NCBI RefSeq assembly: GCF_029227915.1
Contig: NC_079885.1
Span: 10,591,001-10,655,000 of the forward strand
Source of the DNA: Hydractinia symbiolongicarpus
Taxonomy: Eukaryota; Cnidaria; Hydrozoa; Anthoathecata; Hydractiniidae
Length of the DNA stretch: 64,000 nucleotides
Direction: 5' to 3'
Positions 12,601-24,989 of the stretch are shown piece after piece (the first letter of the stretch is position 1; every line of letters starts with the position of its first letter). The notes beneath the pieces are model-generated. The model was given only the letters and a program-made list of their open reading frames with translations, was not told the origin of the DNA and searched no databases. A program made the translations under genes and the position numbers.

Positions 12601-13800
12601 AAACCGATCCCACAAAATAAAATTATTGTTCTCCTGCTTTAGCCGGTAGAACTTTAAGATGGACTTCTTCTTTATCTCCGTTTTTACTACCGAGACCACC
12701 GAAGCACGAAAGAATACCAGTCTAGTGTAGCGGTACGTGAATTATTAGTTTGTTGAGTGCTGAAAACAGAACTAACTTGTTGAACGGTACAAAAGGTACA
12801 AATACAAAAAAACCCTATTATTTTAGCAAGTAAATGATTTTCCATTATTATTTTATGCTTAGTCGGTTTCGCCAATTTCATCAAGTGACAGCAGTCGTTT
12901 GTTATTTATTTTTTTTTTTTTTTTGTGATGTGAAATTTAATAAAGCTTACGAGGAGTTTTAACAGGCTAAAATTCTGTTTAAAAAACGAAATAAATCCAA
13001 AATAGTTGGTTTTATTGACTTTTATGTTTCATCTAGGTTTCATAAAAGCTTAAACTCATTTTTTATTGAAGATATTATTTCGGTTTGTCTGTTCAGTATT
13101 CATATTACTGTGGAAAGTTTATCATTTCTTGAACATGATAGTTTAGTAGGCGACGTTTCGGGAGATCCTTCTCCCATTTTTTTACTTACATATTTTTTAT
13201 CGTCGTTTGGTGTACCAGTTAAAATAGTTAATTATTAATCACAACATACTGTAACTTGGATTTTTGGGACGATTTTTTCTGCACTTAAGTACTTAACATG
13301 ACGTTTACCCTTTTTTTTACTGTGTCTGTGCTGAGGTCACCGAATAGTCTCTTTGATAATAAATGTATTCTGTGTGTTCAAAATGTTTGCGCGCAGCTTT
13401 ATCTTTTGAATTCAAGGAGAGCCCAAGGTTTTTAGTTTTCGACCCAGCTTTTGTTTGAAGAAAATAACAGAAATAAACAAGGAGACGAGCAAAGTGGAAG
13501 CAAGTGAATGAAGAGGTAAATTTCTGAATTAAGGAAAGTTCTTATTTAGTTGGTCTGAGCACTTTGTTCTGTTTTCTACTTGTGAGAAAACATGTTTACT
13601 TTGTTTGCTTGCTCTGAGAGCACTCTCGTGGTTAGCCAGATCACTTAGTTGCCTTTCATTTTGTTCTAATTTTTGTTAATTGTTTACAAAGGAACACGTA
13701 GCTATTTTTGAATATTTTTCCTCTACCCATTTTCTATTTCAGCATAGCTATTTCCCACCTGCAATTGTAAATAATAATGTTTAATTTTAACGCATAACTA
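12601..13800. other. Spacer of the inverted duplication, repeats only
   Basis: About 12715-12830 resembles the segment at 5820-5930 (ACCAGTCTA-TG...CGGTACG, then GGTACAAA), so it is a dispersed repeat. The rest shows no exon or recognisable element. Confidence 0.4.
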
Positions 13801-15060
13801 TGCACATTGTCTTTCTGGCCTACGAAATGATGCAGATGTTAATAGTTCTCATGTTGAATAACAAAGGCAACATCATGATTCACCAGGTAATTGAAATGTT
13901 AATGCTGTCAACGAGGCTAGGGAAGAAAATGCTCGGCAATAAAATGTAAGACGTGCAAATGAAAATGTTGGACTGGCAAATGCCGGCGTAGAGCAGACTT
14001 TTTGCGTCATCAAACTAGGCCCCACAATGTTTAATTTTTTCTCGACATAGTGATAAGATTAAGTTTCCTCCTTTAAATTCTGCAGGTGATTTTAATATTG
14101 CATGTCAATTTAACGGATTAAATTTAATAATGACAACTATTTTAAGTGTTGTCACAATGTCCCTGCCTTAATAGAGTTTTCTACTGAAGTACGTGAATTA
14201 TCAAGCAGCAACTCTTCTCAAGTAAAAAAGTATATTAGTGTAATGCATTTAGATTTACTTTTTCGTCGGCAACCTTTAGGCCACCAGCAGGCTGTAGACC
14301 TCCCAGTTTTAGAATATATGTTAATCAATCTTTGCGAAAATTCCTTATATATTGTGAAATATTAATCTCATTTTGATGATTTCCCTCATTTTTTTACCTC
14401 GTGGTGAGCCTAGTTGAGACCAAACAATGCCCAATGTCAAGGAGCATGCAACTGTAGATAGTAATAGACTTACCCAGTTAGAATGAATGCCCTTCATTTA
14501 GCAAAGGAATTTCTTTAGCTATTCTTAGTAAACGCATATGTTAAAGGTAAAGGCTAACGGCTTGCAATTATTTATTTATTCGTCGAAATCGAAACCAGCA
14601 TCGAGCGAGTCCTAACAAGGACTTATGGATTACCTGGAAAATACTGCACATCAGTGTAACGTGCAGGTAGTATTGTTGTCTTGCCTTCTACCTTTCCTAG
14701 CTCACCGCGTAACATACATCAGATGTACCTTGATGCAATTGCCTTGGTTTTAAAGAAAGGTTACCCAGATTTTACTTATCTTCTACTTGAAACCCAAAAT
14801 AAACCAGAAATTGTTACTAATTTGTTACCTGGCCAATCCGCTTCTGATAGACCAGATTTCGTTGCAAGGGTGTTTAAATTACATGCTTTGAAAAAAGACT
14901 TGATTGATGGTGTATTAGGTGTTCTGTGTGCACATGTAGATGTCATAGAATTTCAGAAAAAGAGGTTTACCGCATGTTCATATGTTTCATATGCATCTGC
15001 ACAACAAGTTTAAATCATGAAATGCTGATTTTTTGCAGGTTTTTTCAGGACATGCGCATC
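13800..15060 (+). mobile_element. Helitron Rep/helicase remnant, right arm
   Basis: The frame at 14681-15013 begins PSTFPSSPRNIHQ and carries LLPGQSASDRPDFVARVFK and HVIEFQK-like text (VDVIEFQKK). These are hallmarks of the Helitron rolling-circle replication initiator region. The HUH pair is not recognisable after VIEFQKK and the frame ends soon after. Upstream, 13.8-14.4 kb has broken frames that match the left-arm remnant. The element is inactive. Confidence 0.75.
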
Positions 15061-15773
15061 ACAAGGCACAAGTCAATCATTTTCTCAAGCGATAGGATTT
15101 CTTACTTTTTATTGTAGATAAATATTCTTGAGTACTATCTTTTGCTGTAGAGAACGCTGTCAAAAGTGAAATGTCGAAAGTAAAAAATATTTTTGCATAA
15201 CATATCATAACTGTATGATGTGCAAAAAATGTAAAAAAAATACTTAAACGCTGTAAAAAGTTGTAGCCAAGTTTTCTTCACCTCCGAAACCTCACTTAGA
15301 GTCAGCTTTATTTTGGGCGATTTTGAGTCCCTACTTTCATACATTTTTATTTCTCCATTGGAGTTATTTGTTGCATTTGAAAAGGCTTATATTACCAGCA
15401 AGCAAGCTTATTTTAATCAAGAGCTGGACATTATAATGTAGCGCAACAGTACTACGCGCTTGGTTGGCATTAAAAAATTCCATCCCTTTTTTTAAAATTT
15501 CATGACCATCATGGCTACCAAAGATGTTTTCCAAAGAATAGGATAATAACTGCCGTAATTACAATGGTAGCCATTTAGGTAAAAGATAAAGAAAAAAACA
15601 CTGAAGTAAATGTCACAATTTATGTTATACTAGTGTGCATAAAAGCATAAACGTAACATATGTTATAAGTATAAACAGAAAATCTTTGACATAGGAAAAA
15701 ACACTCATCTATCACTCCATCTCTTCTTTAATTATCTGGCATGTTAAATAGGTCAAAAAAATAATGAAGAATC

Positions 15774-18700
15774 TTAAAAATAACTCTTTAATTCTCCTGT
15801 TCTTCTTACGTCACATGTCCAGCAGTGAAAACTTCCTCCTAGGACATTAGCATGCTCCATCTTTACTTTAATGCAGGTGAAACCAAGCGATTCAAACATC
15901 TGTAAAAGAAGTAGTGCTAAATCATTCGCTTACTCATTTGCAATTTCTTTACACATTATGAAATTGGTACATTAACTGGTACATTTTCTGAATTTCGTGG
16001 GTTTTTGCAAATTTATAATAATTTTATAATACATTCAGTATTTTAAACTTAAACACTGGTTTGGGTATTGAAACAAGGCAGTTATGTTGAATTCTTTTCA
16101 GTAATGAATTTTTCTAAGAACAAACACTAAAATTTGCGTTCTAATTGGTGAAAAGTTTAGAACGACGCATTTTGCCAATAAAAATTAAAAAATGTTTAGC
16201 TACTTCACGCCAAAGAAACTTTTTCGAAAGAAAATCAAAACAAACAAAACTACGCACACATAGATATAATTCGCCCGGCGAATTCACCGTCAAATTCGCT
16301 TGGTGGAAACCCACCCCCTTTAGGTTTACCTATCCTTATGGGAAATAGATAAGTTGACTGCAATTTCAGCAGTCTTCTTTATTTTTCTAAGTAAAATCCC
16401 TTTGAAACTCAACAACTCATGATCATTTTGCGATAATTACTAAAACATAAAGATAAATAGAAATAAGTAGAAATAAGTAGAAATAAGTAGAAATAAGTAG
16501 AAATAAAAGAAATAAAAGAAATAAATAGAAATAAATAGAAATAAATAGAAATAAATAGAAATAAATAGAAATAAATAGAAATAAATAGAAATAAATAGAA
16601 ATAAATAGAAATAAATAGAAATAAATAGAAATAAATAGAAATAAATAGAAATAAATAGAAATAAATAGAAATAAATAGAAAAAAATAGAAAAAAATAGAA
16701 ATAAATAGAAATAAATAGACATAAATAGACATAAATAGACATAAATAGACATAAATAGACATAAATAGACATAAATAGACATAAATAGAAATGAATACAA
16801 ATTAAAAGTAAAGAGAAGTAAAGAGAAGTAAAGAGTATATTTGCATCATTCCAAAAATAAAATCATTTCTGGAAGTACTGTTGAAAGTTCGGATTGCTCC
16901 CTTCCCAGTGTACTTACGTGTTTTGAGCAAACAAGAGATATGCTTGAAGGTGGTTTAAAATAATTCGAAATTAAAGAGATTAATTTAGAAAAAAAGCTCA
17001 CGAGGCCATTTTGGTTAGGAAATGATGGTTTGAGGTTTGAAGGTTTCCTCTTCTCTTCTAAATAATTTGTATCTATAGGGATATTTATTTTCTGTATGTT
17101 TTAAAATGCTAAGATGAATATACTTTTGAATATACATCACACTTTTTAGCCATGTAGAAATCTTTACAAACTAATTTAAAGATTTTAGCTAAAAACGTAG
17201 ATTTGGAGGCAGTATCCTGCTGAAGCCAGCTAGCTAGGTATAGCTACTCTTATTTATTCCTATTGTTTTTTTTTTAATTTTTTATTCATTTTGTTATGTT
17301 ATTATTCGGGCCACATGGTTCAACGTATATACTAAGCGCTGAACCTGCTGTCACGTTTTAAACATTCACGGAAAATTATTTCGCAAAATAAATAAAATTG
17401 GCTGTTTGTAAACTGTAATTATTTTTTTTTAGGTTAATTTGTTAGAAAAAACAAAAACATGTTACACTCCAAATACTATTCACACGCTTTACTCGATTTT
17501 CGACATACTGTATACCTGTTTGAAATTGCTCCACCTTGATGTGCTACCCAGTTTACGGCTTTATGAAGCGCTTTATTGCTAAACGCACATTGTGGCGTTA
17601 AACACTGGGTCACACAGTTACTTGTGGTTTGATCCGGCGTTAATAACCGCCATATTTTGTGCATTCAAAATGACTGCGCGCAGCTTTAATCCGGTTTCCT
17701 TGCAGAGTAGATAATATGCAGACGACGACCCCGTGGTTTCTTCCACAGGATAATGACTATATTATAACATAATAATGACGATATAATAATACCCAACTTT
17801 CCGTCTGTCAGGCAAAGATAGTAATGGAAAGTAGTGGCAGGCCAATTCCTGTGGATTTCCACGAGCTTATGACTAGTTAGGATAGAAAACATACTTTTTG
17901 TATTGGTAATTCAGAACTCTCCACGATTACTCTTTTGTCATCCAACAGTAATACATTTATACTTAACCAACTGGTACTCATCCGCAAAACATGCGAAGCA
18001 GGCTTAGCAGGTCTAGGTGCTTCCACTATTTTCCAGCCTGCTTTCTGAAAAATATCTAGCTCATTGCACGGTCTGTTAGGGTTAACGATAAGTAAGCCTT
18101 CTCTTACTGCGGTAATTGATACGTCAATATGCATGCTATTGGGAGGCGAGAAGGTCAAAACATGAAGGTTATACTTTTCACCAAGATGGCGCCTCATCCA
18201 TTCAGTACCCATCATATTTGTCACCTGAAACAATCATGTAATAAAAAGTAATTAAACCAGCTACTGCGGACTCCCGCTGGAAGGTTAACGCAGGCGTATG
18301 TAATGGAGTAGTTCTGAATGGTTGCAATTATAAGGAAAGAATTTGCAGTTACAAAAGTAAATTTGAATAGCATAAAGACCAATAAAAACAATTTATTTTT
18401 TATATAGTTCAAATTTTAGTTTCAAAACAAAATTCAGCTTCAGTTGAAACTGATTACAAATAAATTAAAATCTAGCTTCAAAAAAATTCAAATCACGAAA
18501 AAGTGGCATACGGAAAAGGTGAGACCTAAGATTGGGAGTGCAGGACAACTTTATTATGGAAAATATTTCGAAGACCAGAAGTATTATCTCGGCATGTGAG
18601 AAAGGTGAGATTTAGGGTTTTTACTCTTCCTAACCTAATTGTAGAAAGAGACCCCAAATTCTGGAACATTTTACCACTCATTTCGATTTAATAACCCCCT

Positions 18701-20907
18701 GCGCCTCTGCCCATTATAAAAAAATCGGATAATTCACACCATTTCCTTCATTTGAACTACACATTTTTTGAAGACAGTGTTTAGTACAGCTGGGAAATGG
18801 AATAAAATGACGCGTATAACCTTAATTAATTGAGAAAATCGCTTCTATGTAAGTATCTCGCACTTGGCAAACTCACTTCTAAATTTTCTCAGCGATTTAG
18901 TGTTTCTGATCTTATTTGTTAGGTCCAAAATCCTAAATGGTGCTAATTGTTGCTGCTAATTTTTCGGATATTTATTTCCAAGTCCTAGATCGCATTGCTC
19001 CATAATGCGGATATTGTGAAAACAAAGCTAGCGTACCCATGATGTTGCTTACTTGGCCTACACCCCTTGGAAAGTAAAACGTTTGTATTTTACCGGCTGC
19101 ACCGCACTGGCCAAGTGACGCGCCTATATTTCAGGCCTCAAAAATGGAAATTTACCCATATCAGTTTGTGAACACCTTCTCCAACTAATGATTTGAATAA
19201 AAGTCTGGATAATTGGAATTAAAACAAGCTGGAAGAGTAAGCAAATCCAATAAAACAATTTATTAATCTTTTTCCCTTATCTATATATAGTCGGTCTCTC
19301 CGTTTGTAAAGCAAAATTTAATTGTGTTACAAAAACACAAAATGCGATATATAAACGACGGGCGAACCTGTGGATTTATGAACAGGCTACTTATAATCCC
19401 CCCTAATTTGTCTGTGTGCGAGAAAAAAGCTCGTGCTACAGGAACGCAAAAAGGACAGTATTAATACAAATGGTTTGCAAAACAGTTTTTTGTTAAGGTG
19501 GTTTTATTCACAACACTGGACAACTACATTCGCTAGATTAGACTGGTACTCTACCGGCTTAAAACCCATAGAAAAAAAAAAGGAAAGTCAAATTCTACTT
19601 CTTTTAAGTGAAAATAACTAAAATAAACTTAAATAATTTCCATACCTGGCTTCTTTGCACGAATATATCTTTTCCAACTCTCATAAAATCAGCGGCATCG
19701 AAGCATGGCTCGTATTCAGTTGTCACAAATCTACCCTGAGCTGCTAATTCATGTCTGTCCTTGGTAGATTTTATTTGATATTCCTAATATTGCAAAATTT
19801 ATGGATGTATTATGGTGTCATGTATTAAGGTGATTAAGCAAAGAAAATCTATCAAAAATTAAAGAATATATTTACTGGATCATACAGCTCGTCTGACATA
19901 GTAGCTTTTGGTGCCGTTGTCCATTTAGCACCTCTCGAAAAATATTCCTTCATTAATGCGCGGTATGCACGATACTCAAAGAAACGGCATCTCCATGCCA
20001 TAGGTGATTCAATAATTTCATTTCCGATGGCAAAAATAATGTCACGAGGCATGGCTGTTTCCATTCCAATTGAAGTAAAATCTGGTGTAGTATATTCCTA
20101 AAAATGCACAAAAATTGTGTGATGCACTTCGCTGCAACTGCAACAGCCGATAGCTAACATCTAACAAAAACAGGTAGCAATAGAAATTAATAAACTGCAA
20201 GAAGTATTTATAATTTTCATACAACCACATTGCCAAAGAAAATCGTAGAAAGCAACATCAGACAGCAACAAAAATCAACAGCCAAAAATATATATGTACA
20301 AAAAGACAATGACGGACGATAAAACAAAGAATTACGAAAGCCTTTAAACATATACAACAACGGATGATCTAAACAGAAACACGACAACAGAAACCAGAGA
20401 CAGATAACAACGTCAACAACAGGCCAAATAACCAGACAATTACGGACTCAAATAGAAAAAGATGAGCAACAACATACGGCACACAACAGACAAAAGACAA
20501 CGATCGATACCTATAAAAAACAATACACGACAGTACATGATACCATGACAGAACAACAAAAAACAAAGAAAAACAATCTGCGACTGACAATGTAAGCAAC
20601 AACCACGGATACTTACTTTTTGGTGATCAACGATATCAGGGCGTCTGACAATAACGCCCTCTTGGCGCAAAATATCACAAAGTATTTCGACTTCCGCGTT
20701 TATTTTTTTGATTAACTCCTCAGGGTATCTTTGACCGCCATGCTTTCTTAAGTAGTCCCACTGTTTTTCACCTGTGCAAGCTTTTACTTCTGGTGTAAGT
20801 ACTGGTATACATGCATTGTCTGCTCTACCCACAATAACTTCTTCTAGAGGATCCCAATCATTGTGAGAGTTTACCACTGGAGTTGTATATTGACGAAACG
20901 ATGTAGT
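15774..20907 (-). CDS. GATM: Glycine amidinotransferase, mitochondrial type (5' exon not found)
   Basis: Exons in transcript order are 20907-20617, 20097-19876, 19783-19646, 18224-17895 and 15899-15774. They give 368 residues with an open frame and TAA stop. The enzyme makes guanidinoacetate from arginine and glycine, the first step of creatine synthesis. Residues 22-29 read WDPLEEVI, an early conserved block. Catalytic candidates are Asp200 (FDAADF), His249 (SMHID) and Cys353 ([10 protein letters not shown]). The 104-residue His-Cys gap equals that in the vertebrate enzyme. The first visible exon opens in frame after a splice acceptor, so the start codon and any targeting peptide lie upstream. 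They were not identified before 24 kb. All splice sites are GT-AG and each join is phase 0. This is the intact member of the inverted pair, so it is the likely functional gene. Confidence 0.9.
16441..16830. repeat. Expanded decamer microsatellite (AAATAAATAG)n
   Basis: About 35 copies of AAATA-ATAG variants (AAATAAGTAG, AAATAAATAG, ACATAAATAG) in tandem, followed by a few AAGTAAAGAG units. The open frames on the - strand (SIYFYLFLF repeats) are artefacts. The matching point of the other arm (9110-9165) has only a few units. Confidence 0.9.
17700..17880. repeat. CCACGGG / GACTAGT family repeat, in intron of the - strand GATM
   Basis: Contains CCGTGGTTTCTTCCACAGGATAATGACTATATTATAA and ends GTGGATTTCCACGAGCTTATGACTAGTTAG, like 2141-2345. 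Confidence 0.5.
19285..19400. repeat. CCACGGG / GACTAGT family fragment
   Basis: Degenerate copy: GTCGGTCTCTCCGTTTG, then GACGGGCGAACCTGTGGATTTATGAACAGGCTACTTATAA. Lies in an intron of the - strand amidinotransferase gene. Confidence 0.4.
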
Positions 20908-22120
20908 CTGAAATAATTATTAAAAAACTGTAATTAACTTGTGGAAAACCAAAGGAAATTCGCCTGTCGCTGCAAAAAAGCATCAAAAATAGCATGCCTT
21001 TTTATAAACTTTGCGACTGCAGTAAAAAATTGCTTATAAAAAATATGCATCGCTGTGAATGTGAAAAATTGAAGAACCGCCAATTAATTGTAATCCATAT
21101 TATTTTTTAAGCTGAAGCGCCACAAGAGACTTTTTTCATGCACATGCAAAGCAACATGATAAATTGCACGAGCATGTAAAAGTCCCAAAAGGACATACCT
21201 GCAGTAATTTTTGCCCCTGCGGTTAATGTGAGTACTTTTTAGCTGAGTATTGAGGAAGTAGTTTTTGCCCTTGTGCTAAGATAAATTATCAGCGTCCCAT
21301 TTGTAATCCTCTAAAACACCTTGTGCATGGCGTTCGTGTTAGAACAAACCAGGCCATTGGGCATGACAAGAAACTAATTTCTCAAAATTATCTAGGCCGC
21401 TAAATTGAAACGCTACAGAAGCACATAGAATCACAGTTCGCAAAAAGTACATCGACATCACAGTATCCTTCTTATGTATCGAGAAAATGGTTAGTCTCCA
21501 TTACTTGAGGAAGCAGTAAAGCTACTGTACTATACCAATATTAACCCTGTCTGCCCAACAGAGTCCATGTGCTGCAAAGATAATGGATCAAGTGCTTTTT
21601 ATTCCCATAAATTGCCATCATCTATGAAGTACTTGAGAAGATGATTTAGTATGACTACATTAAATGATTCATAAAAACGTAACCTTACCCTGATGTTTAA
21701 CCGAAGTGCAAAGGAATAACATTTAGATAAAGCTCTACGCATCATATTGTGATATCTACCTAAACGAAATATAGTTCTTTATCCATATTGTTTCCTAAAC
21801 TGAGGCGCCACAAAAGACTTTTTTCATGCATATGCAATGCAACATGATACATTGCACGCGCATGTAAAAATCCCATTTCGTCCCATAACTAAATATTTGT
21901 TGGCAACACATCAAAAAGTCCCTGGGTCCAAAAACGTTTTGCTGCAACACGGAGATTCATTTTATTTTATGGCAGAGGAAGCTTTTGTGCTCGCAACAAC
22001 TTGAAACGTTTCATTGTGTCGCCATCCTCCACAGGTTGTTACAACACATTTTCACAATATATTTTCTATTAACCAATTAAATCATTTAAAACTGTTTACA
22101 TGCAGCATTCAGTGATTCCT
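20908..22120. other. Upstream DNA of the - strand GATM, with internal direct repeat
   Basis: The 5' exon of the amidinotransferase gene may lie here or further right, but no frame with a convincing targeting peptide and splice donor was recognised. Two related blocks, about 21110-21195 and 21790-21880, are direct repeats. Both contain GCGCCACAA-AGACTTTTTTCATGCA. Confidence 0.45.
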
Positions 22121-24370
22121 GATTTATTTATGTAAAGATGGTGAAAAAAAAATTAAGCGTTTCCCCTGGCTTCCTTGATTTTGCTGCGAATTCATTAAGA
22201 AAAAGGGGGGTATGATTAATTTTGTCTTATTATGTCTTAGCATTCTATTTATTTTTTTTGCATTAACATTTTTTTAAACATAACGTTATCAAAAACGAAA
22301 AACGCAATTTAAAAATCGTGAAATTTACCAACGTCATTTTAATTATGAGCTCCCGTACGTTTTGTGACACACATACCGTTGTTAAATGCAATAACGGTCT
22401 AGAGATAAAAACGTGCTTGTTGCACGATTCTAACTAGCTTAGTGTTTGCCAACTGGTTAACAAAGACCCTGGAACAGGTTGGTCACGTAATATAAAAGTG
22501 TAACTGTCTATGAAGCATCCACATCCAGCAGTAATATGAATCACTGAAGAGTTGGTGTGGCTTCATTATAACTATGGTTTATTATTTGGATATTTTCCAA
22601 AATCTAAAAAATGTAAAAGAACAGTATAAAATCGAAGCGACAGAAGTATTTCTAGGTGGTGATATACAAATCTGCTAGCAAGAATCGCGTTAACACAACG
22701 ACAAGCAGTATTTTCATGTTTTGTTAGGGTATTAAAACTAGTTTTCATATTTCATTAGAACAATACTCACAGCGTGTAAGTATTGATCAGATGATAGCGC
22801 AATTGACCCATCAATGGTGGTCTTTTGGTCAATTAAAATGCAAAATCACTGTTGTTTTTTCGAATTCCTTGACACAACAAATTCAATGTGGAGTTCTTAG
22901 AAAAACTGACGATGGGAATGGAAAAACAATTAAAAAATTAAAAGGTAAGACATCAACTGTACAAAGAAAATTTCGATCAAATACGAAATAAAAGACCGAA
23001 CGAAGCTCCAGTATATCCAGTTTAAAGCTCCAGCCATGATGAACTTTATAACTCTCTTGCTTATAAAGGACTTCCAGATTTGAACAAAGAGCAGTTCTCT
23101 GTATTAGGTATAGTAAGATTCTGCTTAAGGTAACATCTATCTGTGCATGTGAAAGTAGATTTGATGTACAATTTAACTTTCCTGCAAGAAAGGTTGATTT
23201 GTCACATTGAAACATAATAGAATACGAAACATCACTTAACAAAGTATGTAAGGACGTGAGACGCAAGCCAACGATGATATAAACAAAGGCAAATAAGTTT
23301 AACATCGCAGTGTAAATGCCAGGTACGAAGCACGACTTGACATCGGTGCTGCTGGCTTTTAGACCCTTGGTCAACGAGCATTTTTGATGCACGGGTTTAT
23401 GACCTAAACGCTGGAAGGTATAGTGGGTTGGAAGTCAGTAAATGTTTAAAATAATTAAAGATGAAAAAGAATGAAAAGTCGAAAAGACATGCAATTTTGT
23501 AAACATCTTTTAAAACGATAGTTGAGAAGACGGACATAACAGTTTCACAAGCAACAATTTTTAAAAAACGAACATTTTATTGTCATTAGTTAGATCAACT
23601 TCATTGTGTGTGCGAGGTTCCCGAAATATTGAACATAGAGTAGCTTTTGAATAGTATAGAATTATTAAATGCTATCTCAGGTGTTAGGATGGTGTTCTAT
23701 TAGCTTTGTTCAGAATAAAAAATATTTTACGTCATGTCAACTTTTAGCGTTTTTGTATCCTTCCACGTATAATGTTTCATTCTATCAGTGTCGTGTTATA
23801 CACGTTAATTAATAATTTTATGAATTAAAATAGTATATAGTAAAGAATAAAGAATTCCATAATTACAACGATTTTAATCCTGCATGTAATTGTGACTCTA
23901 AGAACAGGGTCAATCTTATTCAGAATCAGAATTCAATAAACAAAACAAAAACATCTTTCTAACAGTCAGGAAGTGCATTATAAATAGCCATATCATATCA
24001 TTTTTGGCTGTTATGAGAAAAGCTGCTATGCAACAAGCTTTAGTGACTTGCACGAAATGCGGTAGGGTAAAGTTTATAAGCAACGAGAACAGAAAACAAC
24101 ATTAGTTTTTACATATATTGGACACCCAAAAAAAAACTAGAAAAGTACCTTAGAAGTATTTGATGTCAATAAATTGTTCTATATAGGCACCTACCTTGAT
24201 TTTAAAACAAGTTTTCTGGTAAAAAAATATATGAATCTGACTTCATCCTTATGGAAAAAAGGCGCGCCGTATGAATTCTAGTTATGCATTAACCAACAAC
24301 AAACAATACAATAAATGTTTTTGACAATTTTAGCGATAGATAAACGAATACAATTGAGTTACTGCCAACT
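22121..24370. other. Intergenic DNA, no recognised gene
   Basis: The - strand frame at 23392-22883 is the longest open stretch. It has no recognisable domain, no splice context I trust and biased composition, so it is not called. No other structure seen. Confidence 0.4.
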
Positions 24371-24375
24371 AATGT

Positions 24376-24981
24376 GAAACCTCGGCAGCTGTCAAGACCG
24401 TTAAATATGCAATATTCATGAGCACGTAGCGACACATGACCAACGGAAGACCAATCATAATTGAAAGTGGTAAATCTTTAACAGGATTGGCTAATTCTTC
24501 TGTGACGTAGTTAAAGTTATTTCATCCGTCGTTTGCCCATGATCCACGAAAAAAAAAATATCCGATGTCTGATATTCTTGTCCTTGTTCCATCAAATGCG
24601 TTCTTGAAGTTGTCGTTATAACCACAACGTGCAATGAATTTTGATGTTATTTTACATTTAATATCTCACAAATTATTAGAAAATAATTGTTGCAGCGCTT
24701 GTGTTCTTAAAAAACGTTTTAGTACAGAAATTAGATCATTTTAATGCTATGCTTGTTTTCGAAATACATGTGTTCATGGTGTACAAGACGACAGGAAACT
24801 TTAAGCTAAATTTTCATTTAGTATACAAATTATTATGATAGTATTTAATTATTACCTTAAGCCAATCGTACCAATCCACTAACAAAAATATTACATATGG
24901 CGCCCAGTTTAGTAACGCTGAAAATGATTTGAACGTTATTCACCCATCGTCTACTTGCGCAGTTCACGAATACAGTAAGTC
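24376..24981 (-). pseudogene. SLC7 transporter pseudogene, exon 2 and exon 3 remnants
   Basis: The segment 24981-24856 matches exon 2 of the intact gene at 47162-47037 in full length (126 nt), but ends in an in-frame TAA (24857-24859). The segment 24622-24376 matches exon 3 (45114-44846) with TGA (24532-24534) in place of the Trp of YDGW. Both keep the intact gene's strand and order. The intron between them is about 230 bp and lacks the LINE found in the intact gene. Confidence 0.85.
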
Positions 24982-24989
24982 CTATTAAA

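Larger units (their letters stand above)
14091..22120 (-). repeat. Right arm of the large inverted duplication
   Basis: Reverse-complement partner of 3985-11289. It is longer because of arm-specific additions: an expanded decamer microsatellite (16.44-16.83 kb), insertions near 19.28-19.62 kb and about 680 bp near 21.1-21.8 kb. The last is bounded by a direct repeat of CTTTTTTCATGCA-ATGCAA. Confidence 0.85.

Noticed and set aside
16409-16800. Three long - strand frames of SIYFYLFLF repeats, membrane-protein-like
   Set aside because: They are frames through a decamer microsatellite. The other arm of the duplication lacks them.
22883-23392. 169-codon - strand frame
   Set aside because: No recognisable domain, no splice support and no partner exon. 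It could be part of an old transposon but cannot be supported.
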